Below are positions 18,214-26,241 of a stretch of 64,000 nt of DNA, piece after piece. The notes beneath the pieces were generated by a model, which was given only the letters and a program-made list of their open reading frames with translations, made no database searches and was not told the origin of the DNA. The DNA is from Deltaproteobacteria bacterium RBG_16_49_23 (GTDB lineage Bacteria; Desulfobacterota; BSN033; UBA1163): assembly GCA_001798855.1 (NCBI GenBank), contig MGQQ01000089.1, positions 1 to 64,000 on the forward strand, in the 5' to 3' direction. Every line of letters starts with the position of its first letter. Position 1 is the stretch's first letter. A program made the position numbers and the translations under genes.

Positions 18214-18400
18214 GTAACAATTTAGTTGTTTGAAAAAACTTTCAAAATCCCTCCCCTGCCTTCGCCGAAGCGGCTTCGCGCAGGCAGGCAACCTCCCTTT
18301 GCCAAAGGGAGGAGTAATTAATCCCCCTTTGTAAAAGGGGGATTGCCGCCAGCCCATAGGGCCTCTGGCCCGGAGGGAGGGGGATTTTCATGGTTTGAGC
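18214..18400. mobile_element. MITE-like element, right end missing
   Basis: Starts GTAACAATTTAGTTGTTTGAAAA, like the left ends of the complete elements, then has CCTGCCTTCGCCGAAGCGGCTTCGCGCAGG and paired CCTCCCTTTG/CAAAGGGAGG hairpins. No matching right terminal repeat is seen before the upstream gene, so it looks truncated. Confidence 0.55.
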
Positions 18401-18461
18401 CTGTCCCGTATAAACGGGAGATGACGCTCCGTCATGAAAGATTGCCAAGGAGCCATCAGGC

Positions 18462-19949
18462 TTACTTCTTCTGAGCCTCTGCCTTGGCTTTAGTGATTGC
18501 CTCATCCTCTCTCTTCACATCCTCCAGTGTCTTTGGCTTCACCTTATCCGGCACAGGCTCCAGGCCATACTTCCACTTCAAGAACTGCGCCCCGGTCTGC
18601 GGAAAAAGTGCATAGATCAAAGCATCATAAAGGTCTTTGGCCAGCTCTTTCGACTCCCCCTTCACCTTCTCTAACTCCGGTTCAATAACATCCGCTGGAC
18701 GGCAGGTGATTGGCTCCTTCCCTTTCTTATATCCTTTGAGCACCACATTCTTGACTTCATCTGAAATCGGCACAGGAGGCCTTCCATAGAGACCGTAGAC
18801 ATAGTCCTGCGTCTCCTTTGACACCATCTTATAACGACCGAAAAGAACATTGAGCACCGCTTGAACTCCCACAATCTGTGACGTCGGCGTCACCAGTGGA
18901 GGATATCCCAGGTCCTTTCTGGCCTTAGGCAGCTCCGCATAGACCTCTGAAATTCTATGGATGGCATTTTGCTGCCTTAGCTGGCTAACCATGTTTGAGA
19001 TCATCCCACCGGGGATCTGGTGTTTTAGCACTCCCGTGTCGATCACGGACATCTTCGTGGTATCCAGAAAGTCACGATATTTAGGCGCAACCGACTCCAG
19101 ATATTCTCCTAACTTCAGGAGCTTCGAAAGGTCGAGCTTCGGATCCCAGGGCGTTCCCTGAACAGCCACGAGGATGGGTTCCACAGCGGGCTGGGAAGAA
19201 CGGAGCGCGAAAGGGGCGAGCGCTGTATCAACGACATCCACCCCTGCCTCAATCGCCTTCAGATAGGTCATCGTGCCCATCCCGCTCGTATAATGTGTGT
19301 GAAGTTGAATGGGAATTTTCACCGTTTTCTTCAATCCCTTGACCAGCTCATAGGCGTCATAAGGCGCAAGAAGTGCGGCCATATCCTTGATGCAGAGCGA
19401 ATCGGCGCCCATCCCTTCCAGGACCTTTGCCTTTTCAAGATAATAATTGAGATTATAGATTGGCCCGCCCATTCGTGTCTCAGTCAGTGAATAACAGATC
19501 GTTCCTTGAATATGCTTCTTGCAGCGCTTGATCACTTTGAAGGCTGTCTCAAAGTTACGCTCATCATTGACGGCGTCAAAAACCCGAAAGATGTCAATGC
19601 CCACTTCAGCGCATTTCTCTACAAATGCCTCTACCAGGTCATCGGCATAATGACGATAACCCACCAGATTTTGACCACGGAGAAGCATCTGAAAGGGCGT
19701 TCTCGGCATCAGCTTCTTTAAAATCCTTACCCTTTCCCAGGGATCCTCTCCTAAAAAGCGATGGCAGACATCATAAGTCGCCCCTCCCCACACTTCAACA
19801 GAATGAAATCCCACCTGATCCATTTCCTCGGCAATGGGAACCATATCCTCAACCCGCATTCTCGTGGCTAAATTGGATTGATGACCATCGCGTAGAGTCG
19901 TATCCGTTATGCCGATTGGCTTTTTCGCCACCTTCTCCATACCTTCCAT
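18462..19949 (-). CDS. Biotin-dependent carboxyltransferase subunit (OadA/PycB/transcarboxylase 5S type)
   Basis: This 495-residue TIM-barrel carboxyltransferase interconverts pyruvate and oxaloacetate using carboxybiotin. Motifs are DTTLRDGHQS (about 17-26), the metal site QLHTHYTSG, and the carboxylated-lysine region CIKDMA. The length and the absence of a C-terminal biotin-attachment (AMKM) domain match the 5S subunit of methylmalonyl-CoA transcarboxylase or split PycB/OadA. No biotin carrier or carboxylase gene is in this window. The start at 19949 is used because AGGAGG lies eight bases upstream; the longer frame reads into the promoter. It is the first gene of the block and carries the LacI-type operator. 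Confidence 0.88.
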   Translation of the reverse strand: MEGMEKVAKKPIGITDTTLRDGHQSNLATRMRVEDMVPIAEEMDQVGFHSVEVWGGATYDVCHRFLGEDPWERVRILKKLMPRTPFQMLLRGQNLVGYRHYADDLVEAFVEKCAEVGIDIFRVFDAVNDERNFETAFKVIKRCKKHIQGTICYSLTETRMGGPIYNLNYYLEKAKVLEGMGADSLCIKDMAALLAPYDAYELVKGLKKTVKIPIQLHTHYTSGMGTMTYLKAIEAGVDVVDTALAPFALRSSQPAVEPILVAVQGTPWDPKLDLSKLLKLGEYLESVAPKYRDFLDTTKMSVIDTGVLKHQIPGGMISNMVSQLRQQNAIHRISEVYAELPKARKDLGYPPLVTPTSQIVGVQAVLNVLFGRYKMVSKETQDYVYGLYGRPPVPISDEVKNVVLKGYKKGKEPITCRPADVIEPELEKVKGESKELAKDLYDALIYALFPQTGAQFLKWKYGLEPVPDKVKPKTLEDVKREDEAITKAKAEAQKK

Positions 19950-20005
19950 TCTTGTAGCCTCCTTTCCATCCTCAAAAGGGATCATTTAATTAATGTTAAT
20001 TTTAT

Positions 20006-20040
20006 GCGTTAACGTTAACGCCTACGGAAAAATTTGTCAA
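20006..20040 (-). promoter_or_regulatory. Promoter with perfect 16-bp LacI-type operator
   Basis: On the minus strand TTGACA (20040-20035) is followed after 17 bases by TAACGT (20017-20012). The perfect palindrome GCGTTAACGTTAACGC (20006-20021) covers this -10 region, so a bound LacI-type repressor would block RNA polymerase. The TTGACA match is exact; the -10 match is weak. Transcript start is inferred. Confidence 0.65.
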
Positions 20041-20084
20041 GCTTAAAATTTGGAAGGATTTATCTTTCCGGGAAGAAAATCGAC

Positions 20085-20112
20085 GGGGAGAGGAAAGATC
20101 GTTCCTCTCCCC
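20085..20112. repeat. 11-bp perfect hairpin
   Basis: GGGGAGAGGAA and TTCCTCTCCCC pair across a 6-nt loop between the promoter region and the decayed fragment at 20130. A terminator role is uncertain because no T-run follows on either strand. Confidence 0.5.
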
Positions 20113-20129
20113 TTGCGTTCGAATTGGAT

Positions 20130-20226
20130 TCAAGGTGAGATCAATTTGTCCGGAATTGTAATTCCCTTCTCCCTGTAATATCTAACCGCCCATGGATGAA
20201 TAAGAAAGCATTTGTTCTGAACATCC
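20130..20226 (-). pseudogene. Remnant: C-terminus of a TAXI-type TRAP solute receptor
   Basis: Minus-strand translation of these bases gives about 30 codons ending at a TGA, including IHPWAVRYYREKGITIP. This resembles the HPGAxRYYKEKG end of TAXI-family TRAP receptors. The rest of the gene is absent, and the fragment is cut off by a CCCCCC/GGGGGG palindromic repeat at about 20226. It is judged by eye; the remaining 20227-20401 has only that repeat and unrecognised sequence. Confidence 0.5.
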
Positions 20227-20401
20227 CCCCTCGCCCCCCTTTGCCAAAGGGGGGATGTTAGTGTTTGCCATTTGCTAAAAGGGGATCATAAGAATGATAG
20301 TCATATTTTATGAGGTTTTTACCCACCCACTTACACGAAGAGCCCTTTATTATTCCCCTCTGTCTCACTCTGTTTATATTGAAGTTGTCAATGACCTCCT
20401 T

Positions 20402-21130
20402 TCACGGATTTTCATCGGAAACCAGTAGGCTCTTCATCTCCCCCGGACTGCCGAACTCCATCTTCATCAGCCGCTGATAATAGGATCGTGAGGTGTAGAG
20501 GGCAGCCAGCGGATTATGCCCTGTGACCCGGTCTTTCACGGCAAAGACGGTGGTCAGGCCATTAATAAATTTCAAAAAGAGGGAATCATGGCCGATACAG
20601 AGTCCCAGCATGACATTAAAATCGGTCCCGGCCTGATTCAAGATTTTTGCCTGGGCAATCGGATTACACATTGACTCAAATTCCCCGATACAGATCTTCT
20701 CCTCATCCTTCACACCGATCCTCTCCTTTGGAATCCCTCCCACCTTGCACGAAACCGAAATAACCTCGAAGCCATGCTTTTCCAGAATCTCTGAGAGAAC
20801 GGCAGCCTCATGGGTCAGGCCGCCACAGAAGGCCAAACCAAGCTTCTTATAGCCCATCCTCTGAGAGAATTCGATCAACTCCTCCATTCTGCTTTTTGTG
20901 GGAATCATCACAAACGGTCTGGCTTCACGCAGTGCGTAACAGGAACCCTCCTGAACCGAGGCCGTCCGTGCAAACTCTTTTATCTCCGGATCGTCATATC
21001 TCTCCATGGCTTCCGTCAGGGCTGACTCTCCTTTCTTTGTTGGACACCAGGAAGGCCCCCTGCCCTTCTCCAGCCGGCAGATCTTCTCTACCACCGCACA
21101 CTTTGCGCAATTGCATCCGATGTCTTCCAT
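20402..21130 (-). CDS. DUF1847-like cysteine-rich protein
   Basis: This 242-residue protein begins with CNCAKCAVVEKIC and a further WCP, resembling the metal-binding head of DUF1847 proteins. The body has GLAFCGGLTHEA, a CKVGGIPKE stretch, MCNPIAQA and GLCIGHDSLF, with spaced conserved cysteines. No enzymatic function is established for the family as far as I know. AAGGAG precedes the ATG. Neighbours are intergenic repeats and gene remnants on both sides, so it seems to stand alone. Confidence 0.75.
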   Translation of the reverse strand: MEDIGCNCAKCAVVEKICRLEKGRGPSWCPTKKGESALTEAMERYDDPEIKEFARTASVQEGSCYALREARPFVMIPTKSRMEELIEFSQRMGYKKLGLAFCGGLTHEAAVLSEILEKHGFEVISVSCKVGGIPKERIGVKDEEKICIGEFESMCNPIAQAKILNQAGTDFNVMLGLCIGHDSLFLKFINGLTTVFAVKDRVTGHNPLAALYTSRSYYQRLMKMEFGSPGEMKSLLVSDENP

Positions 21131-21177
21131 ATCTCTTTCTCCTTATGATTGGAGCTTGTTGCACAAATGCTAAAAAT

Positions 21178-21345
21178 ACTCTTCGACAAGCTCAGTGTGA
21201 ACGGAGTTTAAATTAAAACCATTGACTTTTCAAGTTCGTCCTGAGCCCTTCCTTCGACTTCGCTCAGGACATTCGGAAAAAACCGTTCGCCCTGAGGTTC
21301 TCGAAGGGCATATAGTTCGCTTAGGACAGACTTGTCGAAGAACGG
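21178..21345. repeat. TTCGACAAGCTCAG / CTGAGCGAAGTCGAAG repeat cluster
   Basis: CTTCGACAAGCTCAGTGTGAACGG, CCTTCGACTTCGCTCAGGAC, CCTGAGGTTCTCGAAGGG and CTTGTCGAAGAACGG are repeated, partly inverted words of a repeat type common between genes of many bacteria. They fill much of the gap after the DUF1847-like gene. Confidence 0.6.
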
Positions 21346-21374
21346 AAAGTGGCTTTCTGCAACAGGCTCATTGG

Positions 21375-21550
21375 CTATCTATTTCGTAACAATAAAGAGG
21401 ACCATTTCCGCAGGTCTCGAATCTTTTCAACGTTTCTAACTTGTTCAACAATCTTAACTCGTCGTTCTCTTGTCCAGAGACGATTGCTCAGATCGTGGAA
21501 CTTCTCAATCAACTCTTCCCAGGAGAGAGGATTCTCAGGATCGCCTTTGC
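21375..21550 (-). pseudogene. Remnant: C-terminus of a MmgE/PrpD-family gene
   Basis: About 58 in-frame minus-strand codons begin KGDPENPLSWEELIEKF and end at TAG (21375-21377). That opening resembles the C-terminal segment of MmgE/PrpD (2-methylcitrate dehydratase/cis-aconitate decarboxylase-like) proteins. Everything upstream is missing; the fragment runs directly into a palindromic element at about 21551. It is a decayed gene end, recognised by eye. Confidence 0.55.
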
Positions 21551-21765
21551 AAAATCCTTCCCCTGCCTTCGCCGAAGCGGCTTCGCGCAGGCAGGCAACC
21601 TCCCTTTTCCCTCCGGGTCGGAGACCGCTCTGGGTCGGAGACCAAAGGGGGATTCACCCTGTTAGATAAATTTTTTTCACTTTCAATAATTGGATATAGA
21701 CCTGCTATCTAACAGGGTGAAGGGGGATTAGATCAGGTTTTTCAAAGCGCTAAACTATTGCCATT
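21551..21765. mobile_element. MITE-like element, rearranged
   Basis: Contains the CCTGCCTTCGCCGAAGCGGCTTCGCGCAGG hairpin, a perfect 14-bp inverted repeat CACCCTGTTAGATA/TATCTAACAGGGTG (21655-21668 and 21706-21719), and a right end TTTTTCAAAGCGCTAAAC like complete elements. The left GTATCA end is absent; the element abuts the MmgE/PrpD remnant. Confidence 0.5.
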
Positions 21766-21870
21766 AATGAATAATAATAGTTTATTGTATGCAAGATAAC
21801 ATGAATATTCAAACAAATTATATCATCCTCAAACGGTGTTCAAACACAATCTTTCTAAAAAAAGAAAAAA

Positions 21871-21892
21871 CTGCTATATTACTGCTATATTA
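21871..21892 (+). promoter_or_regulatory. Tandem CTGCTATATTA, possible extended -10
   Basis: The 11-base word CTGCTATATTA occurs twice in tandem about 20-40 bases before the next gene. Each copy contains TGCTATATT, an extended -10-like sequence. Promoter function is inferred. Confidence 0.4.
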
Positions 21893-21912
21893 AGGCAATC
21901 AGAAAGGATGCT

Positions 21913-22878
21913 ATGGAAAGAAAAGGACACATGACCAGAGATCGGAATATATCGGAGATCGTGCGAGCGCTTCTCCACTCCCAGATCGCTTTTCAGGAAA
22001 TATTCAAAAGGTACAGAAAGGGCCGGCTCCGCTTCCCTGACATTGGAAACTGGGTGGATGACAAGGGTCAGAGCCCTCTCTACAATCTGAAAGAACAATC
22101 CCATTCCCTTTTCCGCAATAAGGGAAAAGAGCCTTTCCAGAAAAAAGAGTGGCTCCTTGACCTGGTCATTGGATCCATCTTTCACGAAGCCATGAAGTTA
22201 AGGGAAAATATTTATCAACTCGAAATCTATCGCCCCAAATATCATAAATATAAACTCCATATTGGAAGATCGGCTTATGAAAGGGATTATTCGCAACAAT
22301 TTGAGCGGATCATCTCAAAGGCGGAAAAGGGAGTGCTTCTGGGAGTATCGGAAATGCGATCCCTTTTCCATGATGCCATGGAGCAGTTGATCGACCTCTT
22401 TAAAGAGAATGGCCGGAATCCCTATCTGGTCCGATTCCTTCTGGAACATCACGCCCTTCTTCAGAAAGCTTACGGTTCTCAAAGAGGGAAGGAGGTTTTC
22501 GGTCTCATCTTTGAAGGTGGAATGCAGGAGGCTTATGACCGGGCGGGCCGCAGTTATCTTTCGAGCGGGTATTATGATCTCTCATCCCGCCACTTTGCAA
22601 AAGCGTTGAAGCTGGGGCCTCCCCATCATGAACTTCGTTTTCTGCTTTACTTCAGCCTCGGGATGAATGCCTATTATAAAAATGCTTACCCGGAGGCCCT
22701 GTCCTCCTGGGGAAAACTGATCTCCATCCGGTTAAAGAAAAATTTTAAGAAACATTATGCCAGGCAACTCGAGGAGGTCTGCCATAAGATGGCTTCGGAA
22801 TTAAACGAGGAGGGAAAACCCAAGCTGGCCCAAAAGGCGCATCTCCTTGCCGATCAGATTAAAAAAATGTTAGGATGA
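21913..22878 (+). CDS. Hypothetical protein with TPR-like C-terminal half
   Basis: This 321-residue protein is not recognised as a named family. It is basic and largely helical. Residues about 200-280 contain helix pairs resembling tetratricopeptide repeats (AGRSYLSSGYYDLSSRHFAKALKL, then FSLGMNAYYKNAYPEALSSWGKL). No signal peptide or membrane segment is visible, so it is probably cytoplasmic and may act as a protein-binding scaffold. AGAAAGGATG precedes the ATG. It is followed after 19 bases by the FmdB-like zinc ribbon gene, so the two may be co-transcribed. Confidence 0.7.
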   Translation: MERKGHMTRDRNISEIVRALLHSQIAFQEIFKRYRKGRLRFPDIGNWVDDKGQSPLYNLKEQSHSLFRNKGKEPFQKKEWLLDLVIGSIFHEAMKLRENIYQLEIYRPKYHKYKLHIGRSAYERDYSQQFERIISKAEKGVLLGVSEMRSLFHDAMEQLIDLFKENGRNPYLVRFLLEHHALLQKAYGSQRGKEVFGLIFEGGMQEAYDRAGRSYLSSGYYDLSSRHFAKALKLGPPHHELRFLLYFSLGMNAYYKNAYPEALSSWGKLISIRLKKNFKKHYARQLEEVCHKMASELNEEGKPKLAQKAHLLADQIKKMLG

Positions 22879-22897
22879 ATTAAGAGGGGTCTGTGAG

Positions 22898-23116
22898 ATG
22901 CCAATCTATGAATATCGTTGCAGTCATTGTAAACACGAGTTTGAAAAGCTGGTTTTCAACTCTTCTGAAAAGATCATCTGCCCCGAATGCAAAGGCAAAA
23001 AAGTGAGCCGGATGATGTCGGCCTTCGCCTTTTCGAGCGGTGGAAAGTTCAAGAGCGCCGCCAGTCCCTCCTGCAGCGGCTGTTCCTCCAGCAGCTGTTC
23101 CACCTGTGGCTCTTAA
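22898..23116 (+). CDS. FmdB-family zinc ribbon protein
   Basis: This 72-residue protein starts MPIYEYRC and has CSHC and CPEC pairs forming a zinc ribbon (residues 8-35), the signature of the FmdB/putative regulatory protein family. The tail is Ser/Cys-rich and ends with closely spaced cysteines (CSGCSSSSCSTC). The role of these small proteins is poorly defined; a regulatory function is only a family annotation. It lies 19 bases after the TPR-like gene. Confidence 0.85.
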   Translation: MPIYEYRCSHCKHEFEKLVFNSSEKIICPECKGKKVSRMMSAFAFSSGGKFKSAASPSCSGCSSSSCSTCGS

Positions 23117-23119
23117 TCA

Positions 23120-23235
23120 CGGAATGATGGAATACCGGAATACTGGAACAATGGGGGATTAAAAAAGAAGACATCGAATGAATGATTTGTTTTTTCTTTG
23201 ACCCATCATTCCATTTATCCATTATTCCCTTATTC
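23120..23235. repeat. Inverted repeat (GGAATGATGGAATACCGG type)
   Basis: GGAATGATGGAATACCGGAATACTGGAACAATGGG is mirrored by CCCATCATTCC and CCATTATTCC between the convergent FmdB-like and radical SAM genes. It is related to 8630-8865. Confidence 0.6.
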
Positions 23236-23238
23236 CCT

Positions 23239-24162
23239 TTAGAGGTTCGTCAGATGCCTTCTTGCCTCCATCTCCTCCCTCAACGAGACATCTTCCTGAA
23301 GCCCTTTTAAAACCTCATCGATCAAGCGAATCATCTCCTCCTTCTCCTCCGGCAGTTTCCCGTGGAGGGGAACCAGATTCGAGATATGATCGCTTAAAAA
23401 TTGGGAGGTGACCTGGAGTTCTTTCAGAAGGAGCCTGGTCTCTTTTAAAATCGTCTCCGGCGATGCCGGCTGGAACCGGCCTTCCTCCATGGCTTCATAA
23501 AGAAGGGAGTTGGGTTGGGGGATGAAGGTCCGGACGCGTATGAAATGGGGATCGATCTGATTCAGAACGTCCGCTGTCCCTCTCGCATGTTGCTCCCACT
23601 TTTTTTCTCCGCCGATGCCCAGCAAAACATATAAAGAGTATTCAAAACCTGCCTGCTTTCCCCTCTTCCCCGCTTCGACCATCTCCTCCGGAGTGGCTCC
23701 TTTTTCAATTTCCTCGAGCAGTTCACGGTCACCCGTCTCAAGACCGACATGAAGCCGATTCAATCCTGCTTTGAAGAGCTTTTCCAGCTCCTCGACAGGC
23801 TTCTTGGCCAGTGTCTTTGCCCTTGCGTAACTGGTTACCCTTTCAATATGGGGGAAAGAAGAATACAAAGCATTTAAAATCTTGATCAACTCATCGGTCT
23901 TGTAAACCAGGCTGTTCGAATCCCCGATAAAGACTGTGCGGACTCTATCGCTGTAGAGTTCCCTTGCCATGGAGATATCCTCAAGCACCTCCTCCGGTTC
24001 TCTTCGCTCGAATTTGATATTTTTATACATGGAACAGAAGGTGCACCGGTTCCAGGGACATCCTCTCGTCACCCTCAACAGGAGGCTGTTTGCTTCACTC
24101 GGCGGCCGAAAAGGGGGAAAGTCATACTCTCTTCTTCTCAATCCGAATCGTCCAATCGTCAT
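23239..24162 (-). CDS. Radical SAM protein with CX4CX2C cluster motif
   Basis: This 307-residue radical SAM enzyme has its cluster motif CPWNRCTFC at about residues 35-43. That is CX4CX2C rather than the usual CX3CX2C, a variant I associate with a broad group of unassigned radical SAM proteins. The barrel region has IGDSNSLV, LHVGLETGD and a GIGGE segment typical of the Elp3/HemN-like radical SAM core. No auxiliary cluster domain is seen. GAGGTCAG precedes the ATG. Nothing in the neighbourhood names a substrate. Confidence 0.8.
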   Translation of the reverse strand: MTIGRFGLRRREYDFPPFRPPSEANSLLLRVTRGCPWNRCTFCSMYKNIKFERREPEEVLEDISMARELYSDRVRTVFIGDSNSLVYKTDELIKILNALYSSFPHIERVTSYARAKTLAKKPVEELEKLFKAGLNRLHVGLETGDRELLEEIEKGATPEEMVEAGKRGKQAGFEYSLYVLLGIGGEKKWEQHARGTADVLNQIDPHFIRVRTFIPQPNSLLYEAMEEGRFQPASPETILKETRLLLKELQVTSQFLSDHISNLVPLHGKLPEEKEEMIRLIDEVLKGLQEDVSLREEMEARRHLTNL

Positions 24163-24202
24163 AACTGACCTCGCTGAAAAAGATAATTGAACTAAAATGA
24201 TC

Positions 24203-24409
24203 GTACCAATTTAGCTGTTTGAAATCGTCTTGTAAAATCCCTCCCCTGCCTTCGCCGAAGCGGCTTCGCGCAGGCAGGCCACCTCCCTTTTCCAAAGGGA
24301 GGAAAAATATTTCCCCCTTTTGCCCTCCGGGTCAGAGACCGCTTCGGGTCGGAGACCAAAGGGGGATGGAGGGGGATTAGATCATTTTCTAAAAGCGATA
24401 AAGTGTTAC
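24203..24409. mobile_element. MITE-like element 1
   Basis: Left end GTACCAATTTAGCTGTTTGAAA and right end TTTTCTAAAAGCGATAAAGTGTTAC are imperfect inverted repeats. Internally it carries the GCCTTCGCCGAAGCGGCTTCGCGCAGG hairpin and CCTCCC/GGGAGG palindromes. Flanks AAATGATC and AAGTAATT agree at five of eight positions, compatible with a decayed 8-bp duplication. No ORF is credible. Confidence 0.6.
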
Positions 24410-24431
24410 AAGTAATTTAAAGTGACTAAAG

Positions 24432-25193
24432 TTAAAAGATCATCGTTACCGGAATCCCTTTTTTCTCAAAACGTTCCTTTAGATCGATTCCAATGACATT
24501 AAAATAATCCTCTTTTAGATAGTCGTCCAGTCCATGTTTATGGTAGAGCCCCTTTACTTTATTGGGATAATTCATCTTATCAATGAGGACCTCATCAACC
24601 GCTCCTTCCAGCATTTGAACCAATGTTTTTGAATCCATGGGAAGCAGCGGGCCGACAAAGGCATAGGTCTTCACTTTTTCCAGATGCAGGGTTCTCAATG
24701 CCTTTGCTCTGGATTCAATTGCAGGAGAGCCCGGTTCGAAGATCCTTTTTATATTTTCGTCATGGGTGCTCATGGTGAGGCCTACTTTAATATGATTGAA
24801 CCGTTTAAACAGATCCATATCTCTCAGACAGAGCGGTGAACGGGTCAACAGGTTAACCGGGAACTGTTTGTCCAGAAGGGCTTCCAGGCATCTCCGGGTA
24901 ATCTCATATTTTTTTTCAAGGGGCTGGTAGGGGTCGGTCACCGTGCTGATGGCAACCATTCCCAGTTTTGCCCTTTGCAACTGCTTCTTCAGGAGAGAGG
25001 GGGCGTTCACTTTGACATCAATAAATTCACCCCATGGCTCTTTATGGCCGGTGAACCGCTTCATAAAACTGGCGTAACAGTACTTACATCCATGCCCGCA
25101 TCCCACATAAGGGTTGAGGCAATAATCAAACCCAACGATAGCCGTTCTCGTGAGAACGGTCTTTGCAAAGACCTCTTTCACTTTCATTGACAT
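24432..25193 (-). CDS. Radical SAM protein, SPL-like
   Basis: This 253-residue radical SAM protein has the canonical CGHGCKYC motif (CX3CX2C, about residues 32-39) with an NPYVGC lead-in, as in the spore-photoproduct-lyase-related group. Other core elements are VAISTVTDPYQPLE and NLLTRSP. It lacks the DNA-repair C-terminus expected for true spore photoproduct lyase, so a different role is likely. No clear ribosome binding site precedes the ATG. It stands between a MITE-like element and a hypothetical gene. Confidence 0.78.
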   Translation of the reverse strand: MSMKVKEVFAKTVLTRTAIVGFDYCLNPYVGCGHGCKYCYASFMKRFTGHKEPWGEFIDVKVNAPSLLKKQLQRAKLGMVAISTVTDPYQPLEKKYEITRRCLEALLDKQFPVNLLTRSPLCLRDMDLFKRFNHIKVGLTMSTHDENIKRIFEPGSPAIESRAKALRTLHLEKVKTYAFVGPLLPMDSKTLVQMLEGAVDEVLIDKMNYPNKVKGLYHKHGLDDYLKEDYFNVIGIDLKERFEKKGIPVTMIF

Positions 25194-25261
25194 AATTATA
25201 ACGGAGTCTCAGATTAAATCAAAAGATTCCTGGAATGGCGGAGGATGATTAAGTCCGGGAC

Positions 25262-26020
25262 TTACTGGATGGGTATTTCAGGGAAATGGGAAAAAAGATT
25301 TTCGATTCCTTTCTGAGGATAGATTCCGCTCCGCTGGAAATAGATCTTCTGAAAGAATTTGAAGATGTCAATCTCCCCCTTTTTCGCCTTCTGCCAGAGG
25401 CTGTAAAGATGGTGGGCGGTAATAAAACTGATCTGTTGCCGGATCAGGAGATCGATCAGGTCCTTTGAGATATGGCTCATCTCGTTTCTCTCCGAAAGGG
25501 GAAGGCGGATATGCGTGCTTGCAATGATAAGGGTTTTTTCATTCTCCTTCTTATCTGTCTCAAATTGAAGGAGCCGGGTGATCTTGGGATGACTTTTTTC
25601 AGCCTCTCCTTGGCACATCATTACCTGCAGACCAAAAGATTTCTGGGCATTCGGAATCTTTACAATGCGGTCTACGGATTGATAATGAATTCCAGGCGAA
25701 ATCATGAATCCCAGATCTTTGAAGATGGCGTGGACCGCATCGAGGAGAAGCAATTCACTTTTAGGCCAGAGAAGGGTCTCAATGGTGAAAAAGTCCTGTT
25801 CTTTAATCGTTGCCGAATCTTTTTGAGAAATCTTATCAATCTCTGCTTTTAAAAAATTCTTTCGTGCCCTCTCTTTTTCAGTGTTCTTTCTATCTGCCCG
25901 GCCTACAATAAACATAAAAATAAGGCAGACCAGCGGTATGATGAGTCGTGCTTCCTCCTCAAAGGTTAGAGCGCTATAGATAGCAAAAGCGGCCAGAAAA
26001 AGCTGGAATAAAACTAACAT
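25262..26020 (-). CDS. Hypothetical membrane-anchored protein, possible nuclease-like domain
   Basis: This 252-residue protein starts with two hydrophobic segments (about 1-19 and 25-42) and continues as a soluble domain facing the cytoplasm. The segment TLIIASTHIRL, then LIDLLIRQQISFITAHHLYSLW, resembles the end of restriction-endonuclease-like folds, where a helper protein picks up a target; the catalytic acidic residues are not clear. I therefore do not assign activity. AAAAAGG lies nine bases before the ATG. It is flanked by AT-rich sequence. Confidence 0.6.
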   Translation of the reverse strand: MLVLFQLFLAAFAIYSALTFEEEARLIIPLVCLIFMFIVGRADRKNTEKERARKNFLKAEIDKISQKDSATIKEQDFFTIETLLWPKSELLLLDAVHAIFKDLGFMISPGIHYQSVDRIVKIPNAQKSFGLQVMMCQGEAEKSHPKITRLLQFETDKKENEKTLIIASTHIRLPLSERNEMSHISKDLIDLLIRQQISFITAHHLYSLWQKAKKGEIDIFKFFQKIYFQRSGIYPQKGIENLFSHFPEIPIQ

Positions 26021-26241
26021 TTTTGAATCCTTTTTAAAAATAGAGTGAAAACAATAAGTTAAACAAAAGCTATTTACAGCAAATATTATACCAATGCGAG
26101 ATAATTAAAATTCAATAATATTATCAAAATGTTAGGTTAATAACCCGGATGTTTGTCTAAAAATGACTCTATAAATATTGCCCAATCCGAACAAAAAATG
26201 TCATTTTATTCATATATGAAATTTACAACGACTTCATCAGC

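Noticed and set aside
24432-25193. True spore photoproduct lyase
   Set aside because: Too short and without the typical C-terminal region; no sporulation genes nearby.
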